Program-made: the position numbers and the translations under genes
From: CAVPTL01 sp963794415
GTDB lineage: Bacteria; Actinomycetota; Thermoleophilia; Gaiellales; JAICJC01
Reading direction: 5' to 3'
DNA length: 64,000 nt
NCBI GenBank assembly: GCA_963794415.1
Contig: CAWCDI010000001.1
Coordinates: 806,001-870,000, forward strand
Shown here: positions 31,632-40,289 of the stretch, piece by piece
Position numbering within the stretch: the stretch's first letter is position 1
Layout of the letters: every line of letters begins with the position of its first letter
The notes under the pieces: model-generated
Databases searched by the model: none
Told to the model about the DNA's origin: nothing
The model's input: only the letters and a program-made list of their open reading frames with translations

Positions 31632-33960
31632 CCGCGCGCTCCAGACCGGCCCGTGGGTGGCGCTCGTCGCGCTCGTGGCCGTGGGCGGATGGCACTGGGC
31701 GCGCATCGAGAGCCCGCGGATCCCCGTGATCGAGATGCTCGCGATGTGCGCCATCGTCCTTGCGCCGACGCTCGTCGCCCAGATCTGGGGGCGGGTCGCG
31801 GGCATCGTCGCGGCCGTGATCGCCGTTCCCGTGGCGCTCGGTGCGGCCAGCGGCATGTGGCCCGGCAGCTCGGGCCGCCACAGCTACGTCCCCGCCGTCG
31901 CGCACGCCGTGAACGACGGAGCCCACAACTGGTTCAACGCGACCACCCCCTTCGACTACAGCCGGTTCGGCACGGTCGATGTCGATGCTCGCCTCCTCTT
32001 CATGGTGATCGTCGGGGTGCTGGGATGGACGCTCGTCCTGCGGCGCTGGACGGTGGTCTCCATCGCCCTTGCCCTGATCCTCTTCGCGTTCCCCTCGACG
32101 GTGCTCGATCTGAGCCATCCGTGGCTTCGGGCGGCGTTCTTCCTGGCGGCGGCGCTCGTGACGCTTCGGCTGGTGCCCGTTCACGCCATCGGCGGAGGCG
32201 GCTCCAGCCAGGCATGGGCGCTCGGGACGGCCGTGGTGGTGCTGGGACTGGTCGTCTCGGCCCTGCCCGGCGTGAACAAGGGCGCATTCATCGGCTGGCA
32301 CGAGTGGGATCCGCTGGCGAGCGCGGTGGCGCCGCGGAGCCTGTCCTACGTGTGGAATGAGTCGTACAAGCCGCTGCACTGGCACGGCAAGCCGACCACC
32401 GTCCTGAACGTCTGGGCCCAGAAGCCGTCCTACTGGAAGCTCGGGACGCTCGAGACGTTCAAGGAAGGGCGCTGGACCGAGAACACCTATCCCATCACCA
32501 ACGGCCTTGGCACGCCCGAGAACGGCGCGCTCTCGGTGCCGTCGCGCCGGCTCGCCGCGAAGGTGCAGAACCCGTCGCGCAAGGCGATCTCGACCGTGCG
32601 CGTGCAGGTCGAGGCGCTGGCCGACCGCCACCTCGCCACGTCGGTGCAGCCCATCAAGTGGATCGCCCCTTCCGACACGCCGTTCACGATCAACACCGAC
32701 TCGTCGGCCGAGGCCGACAGCGCCCTTGCGCGCGGCACCACGTACTCCTCGGTGGTCTATGCGGCCGACCCGACGCCCAAGCAGCTTGCCAACGCCGGCA
32801 CGGGCTTCCCGCGGCTGGTCGATCAGGATCTGACCGTCGGCGACGTCCGGATGGAGCCCTTCCCGGCCGACAACACCGCCGGGGCATCCGAGGCGCTGGC
32901 GCCGATGACCGATCTGATCACGGCCTCAAACCAGGTGTGGCACGCCTCCGGGGCCGACCAGGATCTGACGGAGTACGCAGCGGCCGTTGACGTCGAGGCC
33001 TACTTCCGCAGCAAGGTCTTCACGTACGACCTCACGCCGAAGTTCTCCGGCGGATCGCCGATCCTCGCCCAGTTCATGCTCACCGGCCACAAGGGCTACT
33101 GCCAGATGTTCTCGGGCTCGATGGCCCTCGTCCTGCGCCTGCACGGCATCCCGGCCCGGGTGGCGTTCGGGTTCACCACGGGGCAGGCGCCGGCCACGCT
33201 GGGAGCGCCGTACGTCGTGAGCGATCGCGATGCGCACGCCTGGGTCGAGGTGTTCTTCCCGAAGCTCGGCTGGCAGCCGTTCGACCCGACCCCGTCGCGC
33301 CACCTGCCCGAGCAGGCCTCGGCGTCCAACCCGGGCTGGAAGACGACGGCGGCAAAGACGCAGTACACGAGGGGGAACGGCCCCGCCGGGGCGGCGGTCA
33401 GCGGCGTCACGCCCCAGAACCACGGCGGGTCGAAGCCCGGGCTCCAGCTGGGCGGCAAGGGCGGCGTCGATCCCGGGCGCTCGGGAGGCGCGAAGCCGAC
33501 GGCCTCGTTTACCGCCAAGGCGCCGTCGTCGGGGCATGGCTTCTTCGCGTGGCTCTTCGTGCTCGCTGCGGGCCTCGTGATCCTGGTGGGCGCCGTCAAG
33601 TTCGCCGCGGTCAGGTGGCGGTACCTGCGCCGCGGGCCGCGCGCGCAGGCGGCTGCCGCCTACCGTGAGCTCGCCACCTTCGTCGGCGATCAGGGCATCG
33701 CGGACTCACCGGAGCGTACGTTCGAGGATCTCTCGGGCGAGATCTCCCGGGTGTTCGGGGTGGACGCCTCGGAGTTCGCAGACCATGCCAGCCGCGCCCG
33801 GTACGCGCCGGCGGAGCAGGCAGCGGAGGCGAGCCGCTCGATCCGCGGCGATCTGCGCGGGGTCAAACGGGGCATCCGCCGCGAGCTCTCGCTGCGCGAC
33901 CGGTTCACGGGAGCCCTCCGCGTGCGCTCGGCGCTCGCGCAGATCACCAGCCTGGAGTGA
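31624..33960 (+). CDS. TgpA-like transmembrane transglutaminase-domain protein
   Basis: 778-residue membrane protein. About six N-terminal helices (residues 10-220) are followed by a large extracellular region. It contains a transglutaminase-like Cys-His-Asp triad: Cys in GHKGYCQMFSGSMALVLR, His in DRDAHAWVEVFFPKLGW and the following Asp in QPFDPTPSR. One further membrane helix lies near residue 640, before a cytoplasmic tail. This is the third member of the MoxR-DUF58-TgpA module. A low-complexity Gly/Ser/Ala stretch links the enzyme domain to the last helix. Whether it crosslinks or hydrolyses peptides is not known. Confidence 0.88.
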   Translation: MRSRALQTGPWVALVALVAVGGWHWARIESPRIPVIEMLAMCAIVLAPTLVAQIWGRVAGIVAAVIAVPVALGAASGMWPGSSGRHSYVPAVAHAVNDGAHNWFNATTPFDYSRFGTVDVDARLLFMVIVGVLGWTLVLRRWTVVSIALALILFAFPSTVLDLSHPWLRAAFFLAAALVTLRLVPVHAIGGGGSSQAWALGTAVVVLGLVVSALPGVNKGAFIGWHEWDPLASAVAPRSLSYVWNESYKPLHWHGKPTTVLNVWAQKPSYWKLGTLETFKEGRWTENTYPITNGLGTPENGALSVPSRRLAAKVQNPSRKAISTVRVQVEALADRHLATSVQPIKWIAPSDTPFTINTDSSAEADSALARGTTYSSVVYAADPTPKQLANAGTGFPRLVDQDLTVGDVRMEPFPADNTAGASEALAPMTDLITASNQVWHASGADQDLTEYAAAVDVEAYFRSKVFTYDLTPKFSGGSPILAQFMLTGHKGYCQMFSGSMALVLRLHGIPARVAFGFTTGQAPATLGAPYVVSDRDAHAWVEVFFPKLGWQPFDPTPSRHLPEQASASNPGWKTTAAKTQYTRGNGPAGAAVSGVTPQNHGGSKPGLQLGGKGGVDPGRSGGAKPTASFTAKAPSSGHGFFAWLFVLAAGLVILVGAVKFAAVRWRYLRRGPRAQAAAAYRELATFVGDQGIADSPERTFEDLSGEISRVFGVDASEFADHASRARYAPAEQAAEASRSIRGDLRGVKRGIRRELSLRDRFTGALRVRSALAQITSLE

Positions 33961-33974
33961 TTTGCGCCCTTCGC

Positions 33975-33980
33975 TACCGT
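33975..33980 (+). promoter_or_regulatory. -10 element of a leaderless promoter for the TPR gene
   Basis: TACCGT, 6 nt, ATG at 33987, with no Shine-Dalgarno sequence. Confidence 0.45.
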
Positions 33981-33986
33981 TAGAGC

Positions 33987-34352
33987 ATGGGCACGAACAC
34001 ACACGAAGACACCTACGAGCTCTTCCAGAAGGGCCGGGAGCTGCTGTCCCAGGGCCACTGCGCCCAGGCGACGGTGTCGCTCGAGAAGGCCAAGCGCCGC
34101 GAGCCCGACAAGGCATCCATCCGCGAGGCGCTGGGCGTCGCATACCTGCGGTCGCGCCAGTACACCAGGGCAGCCGAGGAGTTCGAGTACATCCTCGAGT
34201 CGGCCCCGAGCGACCACTATGCGCACTACTGCCTGGGCCGCTGCCTGCAGCGGCTGGGTGAGCGCAAGTTCGCCCTCGGCCACTACAAGATGGCAGTCTG
34301 GCTGCGCCCCTCGGTGGACTACTACCAGAAGGCCGTTGACGATCTGAGCTGA
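33987..34352 (+). CDS. small TPR-repeat protein
   Basis: 121-residue soluble protein made of about three tetratricopeptide helices pairs (for example YELFQKGRELLSQGHCAQAT, AYLRSRQYTRAAEEFEYIL and YCLGRCLQRLGERKFALGHY). It is probably a protein-protein adaptor; no partner is evident. It lies after the MoxR module but has its own promoter-like element, and ends in a hairpin shared with dtd. Confidence 0.82.
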   Translation: MGTNTHEDTYELFQKGRELLSQGHCAQATVSLEKAKRREPDKASIREALGVAYLRSRQYTRAAEEFEYILESAPSDHYAHYCLGRCLQRLGERKFALGHYKMAVWLRPSVDYYQKAVDDLS

Positions 34353-34383
34353 TGCATGAGCGGTGCCGGGCACCGTTCATGCA
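34353..34383. terminator. bidirectional hairpin between TPR gene and dtd
   Basis: TGCATGAGCGGTGCC (34353-34367) pairs with GGCACCGTTCATGCA (34369-34383): a 14 bp stem with one G-T wobble and a 3 nt loop. It begins at the TPR stop and includes the dtd stop. No T-run is present on either side, so it may act as an mRNA-end stabiliser or a weak bidirectional terminator. Confidence 0.55.
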
Positions 34384-34844
34384 CGGCCGCCCCGCGTGGC
34401 CGAGTCGATCCAGATCGTGACCGGGCCGTCGTTCACCAGCGCTACCTGCATGTCTGCGCCGAACCGGCCCGTCTCGACCGGGATGCCGAGGCCGCGGAGG
34501 TCGGCCGCGAACTGCGCCACGAGCTGTTCGCCGAGCTCCGGCTCGGCGGCCGTCACGAAGCTCGGCCGGTTCCCGCGCGAGACGTCGCCGTAGAGCGTGA
34601 ACTGCGAGACGCAGAGCACGCTTCCGCCGACCTGGGGGAGGGCCAGGTTCATCTTGCCGTCGGCGTCGCTGAACACGCGCAGGCGGGCCACCTTCCCGGC
34701 CATCCACGCGGCCTCCGCAGGCCCGTCGCCGGTGCCCGCCGCCAGCAGCACGAGCAAGCCCCGATCGATGGCTCCAAGCCGCTCTGGGCCGGAGTCCACG
34801 GCCGCTTCGGACACCCGCTGGATCAGCGCGCGCACGGAGCCCAC
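34377..34844 (-). CDS. dtd: D-aminoacyl-tRNA deacylase
   Basis: Removes D-amino acids (and glycine) mischarged on tRNA. Family motifs are intact: GRALIQRV-like start (VRALIQRVSEA), the catalytic-site SQFTLYGD and the cross-subunit NDGPVTIWIDS (Gly-Pro motif). 155 residues from the GTG at 34844; a second in-frame GTG at 34835 gives the more usual beginning VRALIQRV. Its 3' end lies inside the hairpin shared with the TPR gene. Confidence 0.92.
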   Translation of the reverse strand: MGSVRALIQRVSEAAVDSGPERLGAIDRGLLVLLAAGTGDGPAEAAWMAGKVARLRVFSDADGKMNLALPQVGGSVLCVSQFTLYGDVSRGNRPSFVTAAEPELGEQLVAQFAADLRGLGIPVETGRFGADMQVALVNDGPVTIWIDSATRGGRA

Positions 34845-34871
34845 CCGGTTTCGGGTTCATACATCGCCTGC

Positions 34872-34877
34872 TAGAGT
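34872..34877 (+). promoter_or_regulatory. -10 element of the rimP-nusA-infB operon
   Basis: TAGAGT about 90 nt upstream of rimP; transcription would begin near 34884 and produce a leader containing the hairpins at 34900-34933. The -35 is weak. Confidence 0.4.
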
Positions 34878-34899
34878 ACGCGGTTAGTCAGAAGAATTC

Positions 34900-34938
34900 G
34901 AGGCGGTGAACGAGGTGGGCTTGTACCCGCCTCTTTTT
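34900..34938 (+). terminator. leader attenuator/terminator with competing 5' arms upstream of rimP
   Basis: GAGGTGGG (34912-34919) pairs with CCCGCCTC (34926-34933) over a 6 nt loop and is followed by TTTTT (34934-34938), a proper intrinsic terminator. An upstream GAGGCGG (34900-34906) can pair with the same 3' arm. Two competing arms suggest conditional read-through into rimP-nusA-infB. Confidence 0.6.
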
Positions 34939-34961
34939 CGCCCCGGAATGGATGGTGGGCA

Positions 34962-35414
34962 GTGGCAAAGACGGGCGCAAGGCAGCTCCAACGCGAAATA
35001 GAGGACACGCTCTCGGCACAGATGCCGGAGGTCGAAGTGGTACTCGCCGAGGGCCCGTCGTCAGGTGTTGTGCGCGTCTACATCGACCGCGAAGAGGGCG
35101 GCGTGGACGTGGAGCTGTGCCAGCGCGTCAGTCGCGAACTGGCCTCGGTACGTGAGAAATACACGCTCGAAGTGTCATCGCCGGGACTCGAGCGGCCTCT
35201 GACGAAGCCGGCGCACTATCAGCGTGTGCTGGAGAAGACCGTGGCGGTTCGGACGGCCGACGACATCGACGGACGGCGACAGTTCAAAGGTCGTTTGATG
35301 GCAGCAGACGACACTCATATCGAGCTCGACCAGGACGGTTCGGCAGTGCAGATCTCCTACGAGGAGATCCAGCGCAGCAACCTGGTGTTCGACAAGGTGG
35401 GAGGCGCAAGGTGA
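34962..35414 (+). CDS. rimP: ribosome maturation factor RimP
   Basis: Needed for 30S subunit assembly. 150 residues: an N-terminal domain with VVRVYIDREEGGVDVELCQRVS and LEVSSPGLERPLTKPAHYQR (the family signature), then a C-terminal Sm-like barrel. The GTG at 34962 is preceded by a GGTGGG site. It is the first gene of the rimP-nusA-ylxR-infB operon and overlaps nusA by GTGA. Confidence 0.93.
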   Translation: MAKTGARQLQREIEDTLSAQMPEVEVVLAEGPSSGVVRVYIDREEGGVDVELCQRVSRELASVREKYTLEVSSPGLERPLTKPAHYQRVLEKTVAVRTADDIDGRRQFKGRLMAADDTHIELDQDGSAVQISYEEIQRSNLVFDKVGGAR

Positions 35415-36691
35415 ACAAAGAGATTCTCGAGGGCGTAAAACTTGTGGAGAAGGAGAAGGGCATCGAGCCGGGCACGCTGCTGCCCGCGATCGAGGATGCC
35501 CTCCAGGCCGCATACCGCAAGATGCCCGACGCCCGCCACCCGGTGCGTGTCGACATCGACCGCGAGTCCGGCGACTACACCGTCTGGTCGGTCACGCCCG
35601 AGGCGTGGGAGGCCTATCTCGAGGCGCATCCGCACCACCGGGAGTTCGCCGAGGCGCCGCCCGAGGTCGTGTCCACCGACGGGCATGCCGCCGACGAGCA
35701 CGCCGAGGCCGAGCCGGAGATCGAGTGGAGCTGGTTCACGCCCGACGTGAAGGTCGATGTGACCCCCGCCAACTTCAGCCGCATCGCCGGGCAGACCGCC
35801 AAGCAGGTGCTCAAGCAGCGGATCAACGAGGCCGAGCGCTCCATGATGTACGACGAGTACCACGACCGCGTCGGCGAGATCGTGACCGGCATCGTCCAGC
35901 AGGACGACTCCCGCTACGCGTTCGTCGATCTCGGCCGCATGGAAGCGATCCTGCCGGGCTCCGAGAAGGTGCCGGGCGAGCGCTACGAGCAGGGCAGTCG
36001 CATCAAGGCAGTCATCATCGAGGTGCGCAGCGAGGGCAAGGGCCCGCAGGTGGTGCTCTCGCGCCGCTCCGACGACCTCATCCGCCAGCTCTTCGAGCTG
36101 GAGGTGCCTGAGATCGCCGACAACCTGGTGACCATTCGCGCCGTTGCGCGCGAGCCCGGGTACCGCGCCAAGATCGCCGTCGAGTCCAAGGTGCAGGGGG
36201 TCGACCCCGTCGGCGCCTGCGTCGGCCCGCGCGGCTCGCGCGTGCGCATGGTGGTCTCCGAGCTTCGCGGCGAGAAGATCGACATCATCCCGTGGAACGA
36301 CGAGCCCGCGCGGTTCGTCGCCAAGGCGCTCTCGCCTGCCAAGGTGCGCGAGGTGTACGTCGATGACGACGGCCGCCAGGCCACCGTTGTCGTGCCCGAC
36401 GACCAGCTCTCGCTGGCCATCGGCAAGGAAGGGCTCAACGCCCGGCTCGCCCACCGGCTCACCGGGTGGCGCATCGACATCGTGTCGGAGACCGACTACT
36501 ACTCCGACGAGTCTGATTCGCCGTACACCGGGGCCGATGGTGAAGAGGACGAGTTCCCCGGCCGCTGCGTCGCGGTGACCTCGTCCGGCAAGCGCTGCCC
36601 GAACCAGGCGATCGAGGGAAGCCGCTACTGCGGCATCCCCGCTCACCGGGAGCTGGCTGCGGCAGAGGAGGGAGCGCCGGCCGCGTCGTGA
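35411..36691 (+). CDS. nusA: transcription termination/antitermination factor NusA with C-terminal Cys/His motif
   Basis: RNA polymerase-binding elongation factor. The N-terminal domain includes ALQAAYRKMP and an unusual acidic insertion (about residues 65-105). An S1 domain (GIVQQDDSRYAFVDLG) and two KH domains (DPVGACVGPRGSRVRMVVSE and LAIGKEGLNARLAHRLTGW) follow. After the KH domains, where many NusA proteins end, there is an acidic linker and a C-x9-C-x10-C-x4-H motif (Cys386, Cys396, Cys407, His412; RCVAVTSSGKRC, then YCGIPAH) that resembles a small zinc knuckle. 426 residues. The GTG start overlaps rimP and the end overlaps ylxR by GTGA. Confidence 0.93.
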   Translation: MNKEILEGVKLVEKEKGIEPGTLLPAIEDALQAAYRKMPDARHPVRVDIDRESGDYTVWSVTPEAWEAYLEAHPHHREFAEAPPEVVSTDGHAADEHAEAEPEIEWSWFTPDVKVDVTPANFSRIAGQTAKQVLKQRINEAERSMMYDEYHDRVGEIVTGIVQQDDSRYAFVDLGRMEAILPGSEKVPGERYEQGSRIKAVIIEVRSEGKGPQVVLSRRSDDLIRQLFELEVPEIADNLVTIRAVAREPGYRAKIAVESKVQGVDPVGACVGPRGSRVRMVVSELRGEKIDIIPWNDEPARFVAKALSPAKVREVYVDDDGRQATVVVPDDQLSLAIGKEGLNARLAHRLTGWRIDIVSETDYYSDESDSPYTGADGEEDEFPGRCVAVTSSGKRCPNQAIEGSRYCGIPAHRELAAAEEGAPAAS

Positions 36692-36972
36692 ACCTGCATG
36701 TCCCCATCCGCCAATGTGCAGGCTGCGGAGCCCGTCGGCCACAGGCCGAGCTCGTCAGGGTGAGCGTGCATGCAGGTGCGGCAGTGGTGGACAGGGAACG
36801 ACGCCGGGAAGGACGGGGCGCGTACTTCTGCCCCGAAGGAGAATGCGCACGTCGTGCCCGCAGCAAGGGCGCCCTCGCACGGCGGTTGCGCCAGAAAATT
36901 GAGAATTACGAGAGCGTGGACCGATGGCTCGCAACCGAGCACGCCGCCCTCGGAACGGAAGGATCAGCATGA
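36688..36972 (+). CDS. ylxR: YlxR/RnpM RNA-binding protein
   Basis: Small (94-residue) DUF448 protein, recently linked to RNase P modulation in Bacillus. The family core is visible: RQCAGCGARRPQAELVRV with a CxxC, GRGAYFCPEGECARRA and a basic helix near the C-terminus. It lies between nusA and infB in the conserved order. The GTG start overlaps nusA, and its stop is overlapped by the infB start (ATGA). Confidence 0.92.
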   Translation: MNLHVPIRQCAGCGARRPQAELVRVSVHAGAAVVDRERRREGRGAYFCPEGECARRARSKGALARRLRQKIENYESVDRWLATEHAALGTEGSA

Positions 36973-39082
36973 TGGCAAAACGAGCTCCGGCCAAGGAGCC
37001 CAAGGCAACGAAGGCCGCAAAGGCGGCCGAAGCCACAGCAGCAGCAGCAAAAGCACAGGCAGCGGAGGCCGCGAAGGCCCCTGCCGCCGCACCCGCCAAG
37101 GCGGCCGAGGCACCGGCAGGCGCCGTGGCCACTGCGGCCGCTCCCAGCGACGGCACTGCGCCTGCGCAGCAGCCCGGCCAGGCGGCCCGGCATGCGCGCC
37201 CACAGCGCGGCGCCTCGCCCAAGGGCAAGCGGCGCGTGGTCATCGACGCCCAGGCCGGCCGCAAGCCCCCGGTGCGCCGCGAGCGAAGCGCGCGCCCGGA
37301 GCCAAAGCAGGTCGTCGAGGCGCCCACGGGACCCGTCAAGGTTCCGTCGGGGATCACCGTCAAGGAGCTCGCCGAGGCCCTCGGCATCTCGCCCGCCCGC
37401 ATCATCACCGTGATGATGGGCCTGGGGGAGATGGTGACCCTCACCGTCTCGCTCTCCGACGACGCCGTCGAGCTGCTCGCGAGCGAGCTCGACCGCGAGA
37501 TCACCATCCAGCACGCCGCTGACGAGGAAGACGAGGAGATCACCTACGACGACGCGCCCGAGGATCTCGTGCCGCGGCCGCCGGTGGTCACCATCATGGG
37601 CCACGTCGATCACGGCAAGACCACCTTGCTCGACTCCATCCGCGAGGCATCGGTCGTCTCGACCGAGGCCGGCGGCATCACCCAGCACATCGGCGCCTAC
37701 CAGGTGGACGTGCCGGACGGACGCAAGGTCACGTTCCTGGACACGCCGGGCCATGAGGCCTTCACGGCCATGCGCGCCCGCGGCGCGAAGGTCACCGACG
37801 TCGCCGTGCTGGTCGTGGCCGCCGACGACGGCGTCATGCCGCAGACCATCGAGGCGATCGACCACGCCAAGGCGGCCGACGTGCCCATCGTGGTTGCGGT
37901 CAACAAGATCGACAAGCCCGGCGCCAACTCCGATCGCGCCCGGCAGGAGCTGACCACGCACGGCCTGCAGCCGTCCGAGTGGGGTGGCGACACCATCTTC
38001 GAGGACGTCTCGGCCAAGAACGGCACCAACCTGGACAAGCTGCTCGAGTCGATCCTGCTGCAGGCAGACGTGCTCGACCTGCACGCAAACGCCAAGGCCG
38101 AGGCCTCGGGCGTGATCATCGAGTCGCGCCTCGACGTCGGCCGCGGCCCCGTGGCGACCATGCTGGTCTCGCGCGGCACGCTGCGCGTCGGCGATGCCGT
38201 CGTCGCAGGCGACGCCTGGGGCAAGGTGAAGGCGCTCAACGACTACAGCGGCAAGCGCGTGCGCGATGCAGGCCCGGGAACGCCCGTCGAGATCCTGGGC
38301 TTCGACCGCCCGCCGCCGGCCGGTGAGTTCTGCCACGTGGTCGAGAACGAGCGCGTCGCTCGCCAGATGGCGCAGCAGCGGGCCCAGCGGCTTCGCACCG
38401 AGGCGCTTGCCCGGCGCTCCAAGTCGGTCAGCCTCGAGGATCTGTTCAGCGCCGTGCAGGAGGGCGCCGTCCAGGAGCTCAACCTGGTCATCAAGGCCGA
38501 CGTGCAGGGCTCCGTGGAGGCCGCCATCGACGAGCTGGAAAGATCCAGCACGACGAGGTCTCGGTCAACGTGATCCACTCCGGCGTCGGCGGCATCGTCG
38601 CGTCGGACATCAACCTGGCCGCCGCCTCGAATGCGATCGTGATCGGGTTCAACGTCCGGCCCAACGCCGAGGCCAAGGCGCTCGCCGACCGCGAGGGCGT
38701 GGACATCCGCACCTACCGCGTGATCTACAAGCTGACCGAGGACATCCAGCAGGCCCTCATCGGCATGCTGGCGCCCGAGAAGGTCGAGGAGGTCATGGGC
38801 GAGGCCGAGGTGCGCCAGACGTTCAAGGCGTCCAAGGTCGGCACCATCGCCGGCTGCATGGTGACCCAGGGCGTGCTTCAGCGCGGCGCCCAGGTGCGCA
38901 TCGTGCGCGACGGCGCGATCGTCCACGACGGCCGCATCGAGACGCTCAAGCGGTTCTCGGAGGATGCCCGCGAGGTCGCTCAGGGCTTCGAATGCGGGCT
39001 CACGCTGGAGAACTTCGACGACATCAAGGTCGACGACGTGCTCGAGGCCTACTCGATCAAAGAGGTTGCGCGTCAGGCGTGA
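36969..39082 (+). CDS. infB: translation initiation factor IF-2, with a one-base frameshift in the sequence
   Basis: GTPase that places initiator tRNA on the ribosome. A short Ala/Lys-rich N-terminus is followed by the IF2_N domain (SGITVKELAEALGISPARI), the G domain (G1 MGHVDHGKTTLLD, G3 DTPGHEAF, G4 NKID) and the C-terminal domains. The frame closes at 38573, but normal IF-2 sequence (IHSGVGGIVASDINLAAASN onward) continues to 39082 in the -1 frame. Adding one A to the AAA run at 38539-38541 restores ELEKIQHDEVSVNVIHSGVGG and a 704-residue protein. Because infB is essential, this is most likely a sequence error. The last 10 bp overlap the convergent antiporter. Confidence 0.9.
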
Positions 39083-40275
39083 TCGGAGGGCGGCCCGATG
39101 GCCACTCCGACACGCCGTGCGACCCACTCGATCAGTGATCCCTGGATCGGCACCGAGACGGTCACCACGATGAAGACGATCCCGTAGACCGTGTGGGCCT
39201 GCTGGATGTGCTCGTCCACGGCGAACGCAGCCAGCAGGATCGGCACGGCCCCGCGGAGGCCCAGCCAGCCGACGAACACCTTCTCGCCCCGACGCAGGTC
39301 CACGGGCCAGATCAGCGCTCCGACGGCCAGCGGGCGGGCGATGACGATCAGGATGGCGGCCAGCAGCAGCCCGTCGCCGATGACGGTGTGCAGGTTGAGC
39401 GAGCTCAGCGAGACCGTGAGCCCCAGCGCGACGAACACCACGAGCTCGGCCACGGACGCGAGCTGGGCGCTGAGCGTCCGCACGTCATCGCCGTGCGTGG
39501 TGGCGTTGTCGCCGATCAGCATCCCTGCGATGAACACCGCCAGGAACCCCGATCCGTGGGCGACGGCGCCAACGCCGTAGATCATGCCCGCCGTGGCGAG
39601 GGCGGTGATCGGGTCGAGCGGCCGCTCCCAGCGGTTGACCAGGCGCATCACGATGATCCCGCCGATCGCGCCCACCACGACGCCCACGAGCATCTCCCAG
39701 CCGACGTCGGCCAGCACGAGCAGGTGAGAGTTGCCCGGGTGCTGGACGGCGCTCAGCACGCCGATCATGAGCGCGATGCCAACGGGATCGTTCGCGCCGG
39801 ACTCGGCCGCGAGGATGGTGGTGACGCGGCCCTGGGGGGCGTGGTCGCCCAGCACCGAGAACATCACAGCGGGATCGGTCGGCGAGAGCGCCGTGCCGAT
39901 CACCGCGGCGGGCACCCAGTCGAAGCCCAGCACGTAGTGCGCGGCCACTGCCATGATCCCCGCCGTGGCGAAGGTGCCGAGCACGCCGAGCGCGAGGATC
40001 GGGCCGAGCGAGCGGTGCACCTCGCGCCAGCCCAGCTCCATGCCGCCGTCGAAGAGGATCACGATGAGCGCCACGACCCCGATGCGCGTGACGTCGTGGA
40101 TCGAGACCGTGGTGGCGAGCCGCGGTGCGATCTCCGAGACGATCTCTGCACCGAAGAGGAGCACGGCGGCCGCAGGCACCCGCATGCGCGTCGAGAGCCG
40201 GCTGCAGAGGATCGCCAGCACGAGCGCAGCTGAGACGACCAGCACCACCTCGCCGAAGTCAGAGATCTCCTGCAT
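39073..40275 (-). CDS. CPA1-type cation/proton antiporter
   Basis: Inner-membrane Na+ or K+/H+ exchanger with about 12 hydrophobic segments in 400 residues. The two-Asp core region is recognisable: IGTALSPTDPAVMFSVLGDH, then AAESGANDPVGIALMIG (the ND pair of CPA1 transporters). DLRRGEKVFVGWLGLRGAVP is the conserved late Arg/Gly segment. There is no long regulatory C-terminal tail. It is inserted in reverse between infB and the DUF503 gene, breaking a usually continuous operon. A TATGGT element 8 nt before its ATG is interleaved with the divergent DUF503 promoter. Confidence 0.88.
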   Translation of the reverse strand: MQEISDFGEVVLVVSAALVLAILCSRLSTRMRVPAAAVLLFGAEIVSEIAPRLATTVSIHDVTRIGVVALIVILFDGGMELGWREVHRSLGPILALGVLGTFATAGIMAVAAHYVLGFDWVPAAVIGTALSPTDPAVMFSVLGDHAPQGRVTTILAAESGANDPVGIALMIGVLSAVQHPGNSHLLVLADVGWEMLVGVVVGAIGGIIVMRLVNRWERPLDPITALATAGMIYGVGAVAHGSGFLAVFIAGMLIGDNATTHGDDVRTLSAQLASVAELVVFVALGLTVSLSSLNLHTVIGDGLLLAAILIVIARPLAVGALIWPVDLRRGEKVFVGWLGLRGAVPILLAAFAVDEHIQQAHTVYGIVFIVVTVSVPIQGSLIEWVARRVGVAIGPPSDHA

Positions 40276-40289
40276 TACCGTCCACCATA
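40276..40289. promoter_or_regulatory. interleaved divergent leaderless promoters (antiporter and DUF503)
   Basis: Plus strand: TACCGT (40276-40281), 7 nt, ATG at 40289. Minus strand: TATGGT (40289-40284), 8 nt, ATG at 40275. Only 13 bp separate the two start codons, so each -35 lies in the other gene and the two -10 elements are almost side by side. Confidence 0.55.

Noticed and set aside
36990..37330. Ala/Lys-rich stretch as a tandem repeat
   Set aside because: It is the normal low-complexity linker at the N-terminus of IF-2, without a fixed repeat unit.
38530..38580. Programmed frameshifting in infB
   Set aside because: The site AAAG lacks a typical slippery heptamer and IF-2 is not known to use frameshifting; a missing base is simpler, given the similar break in pyrD.
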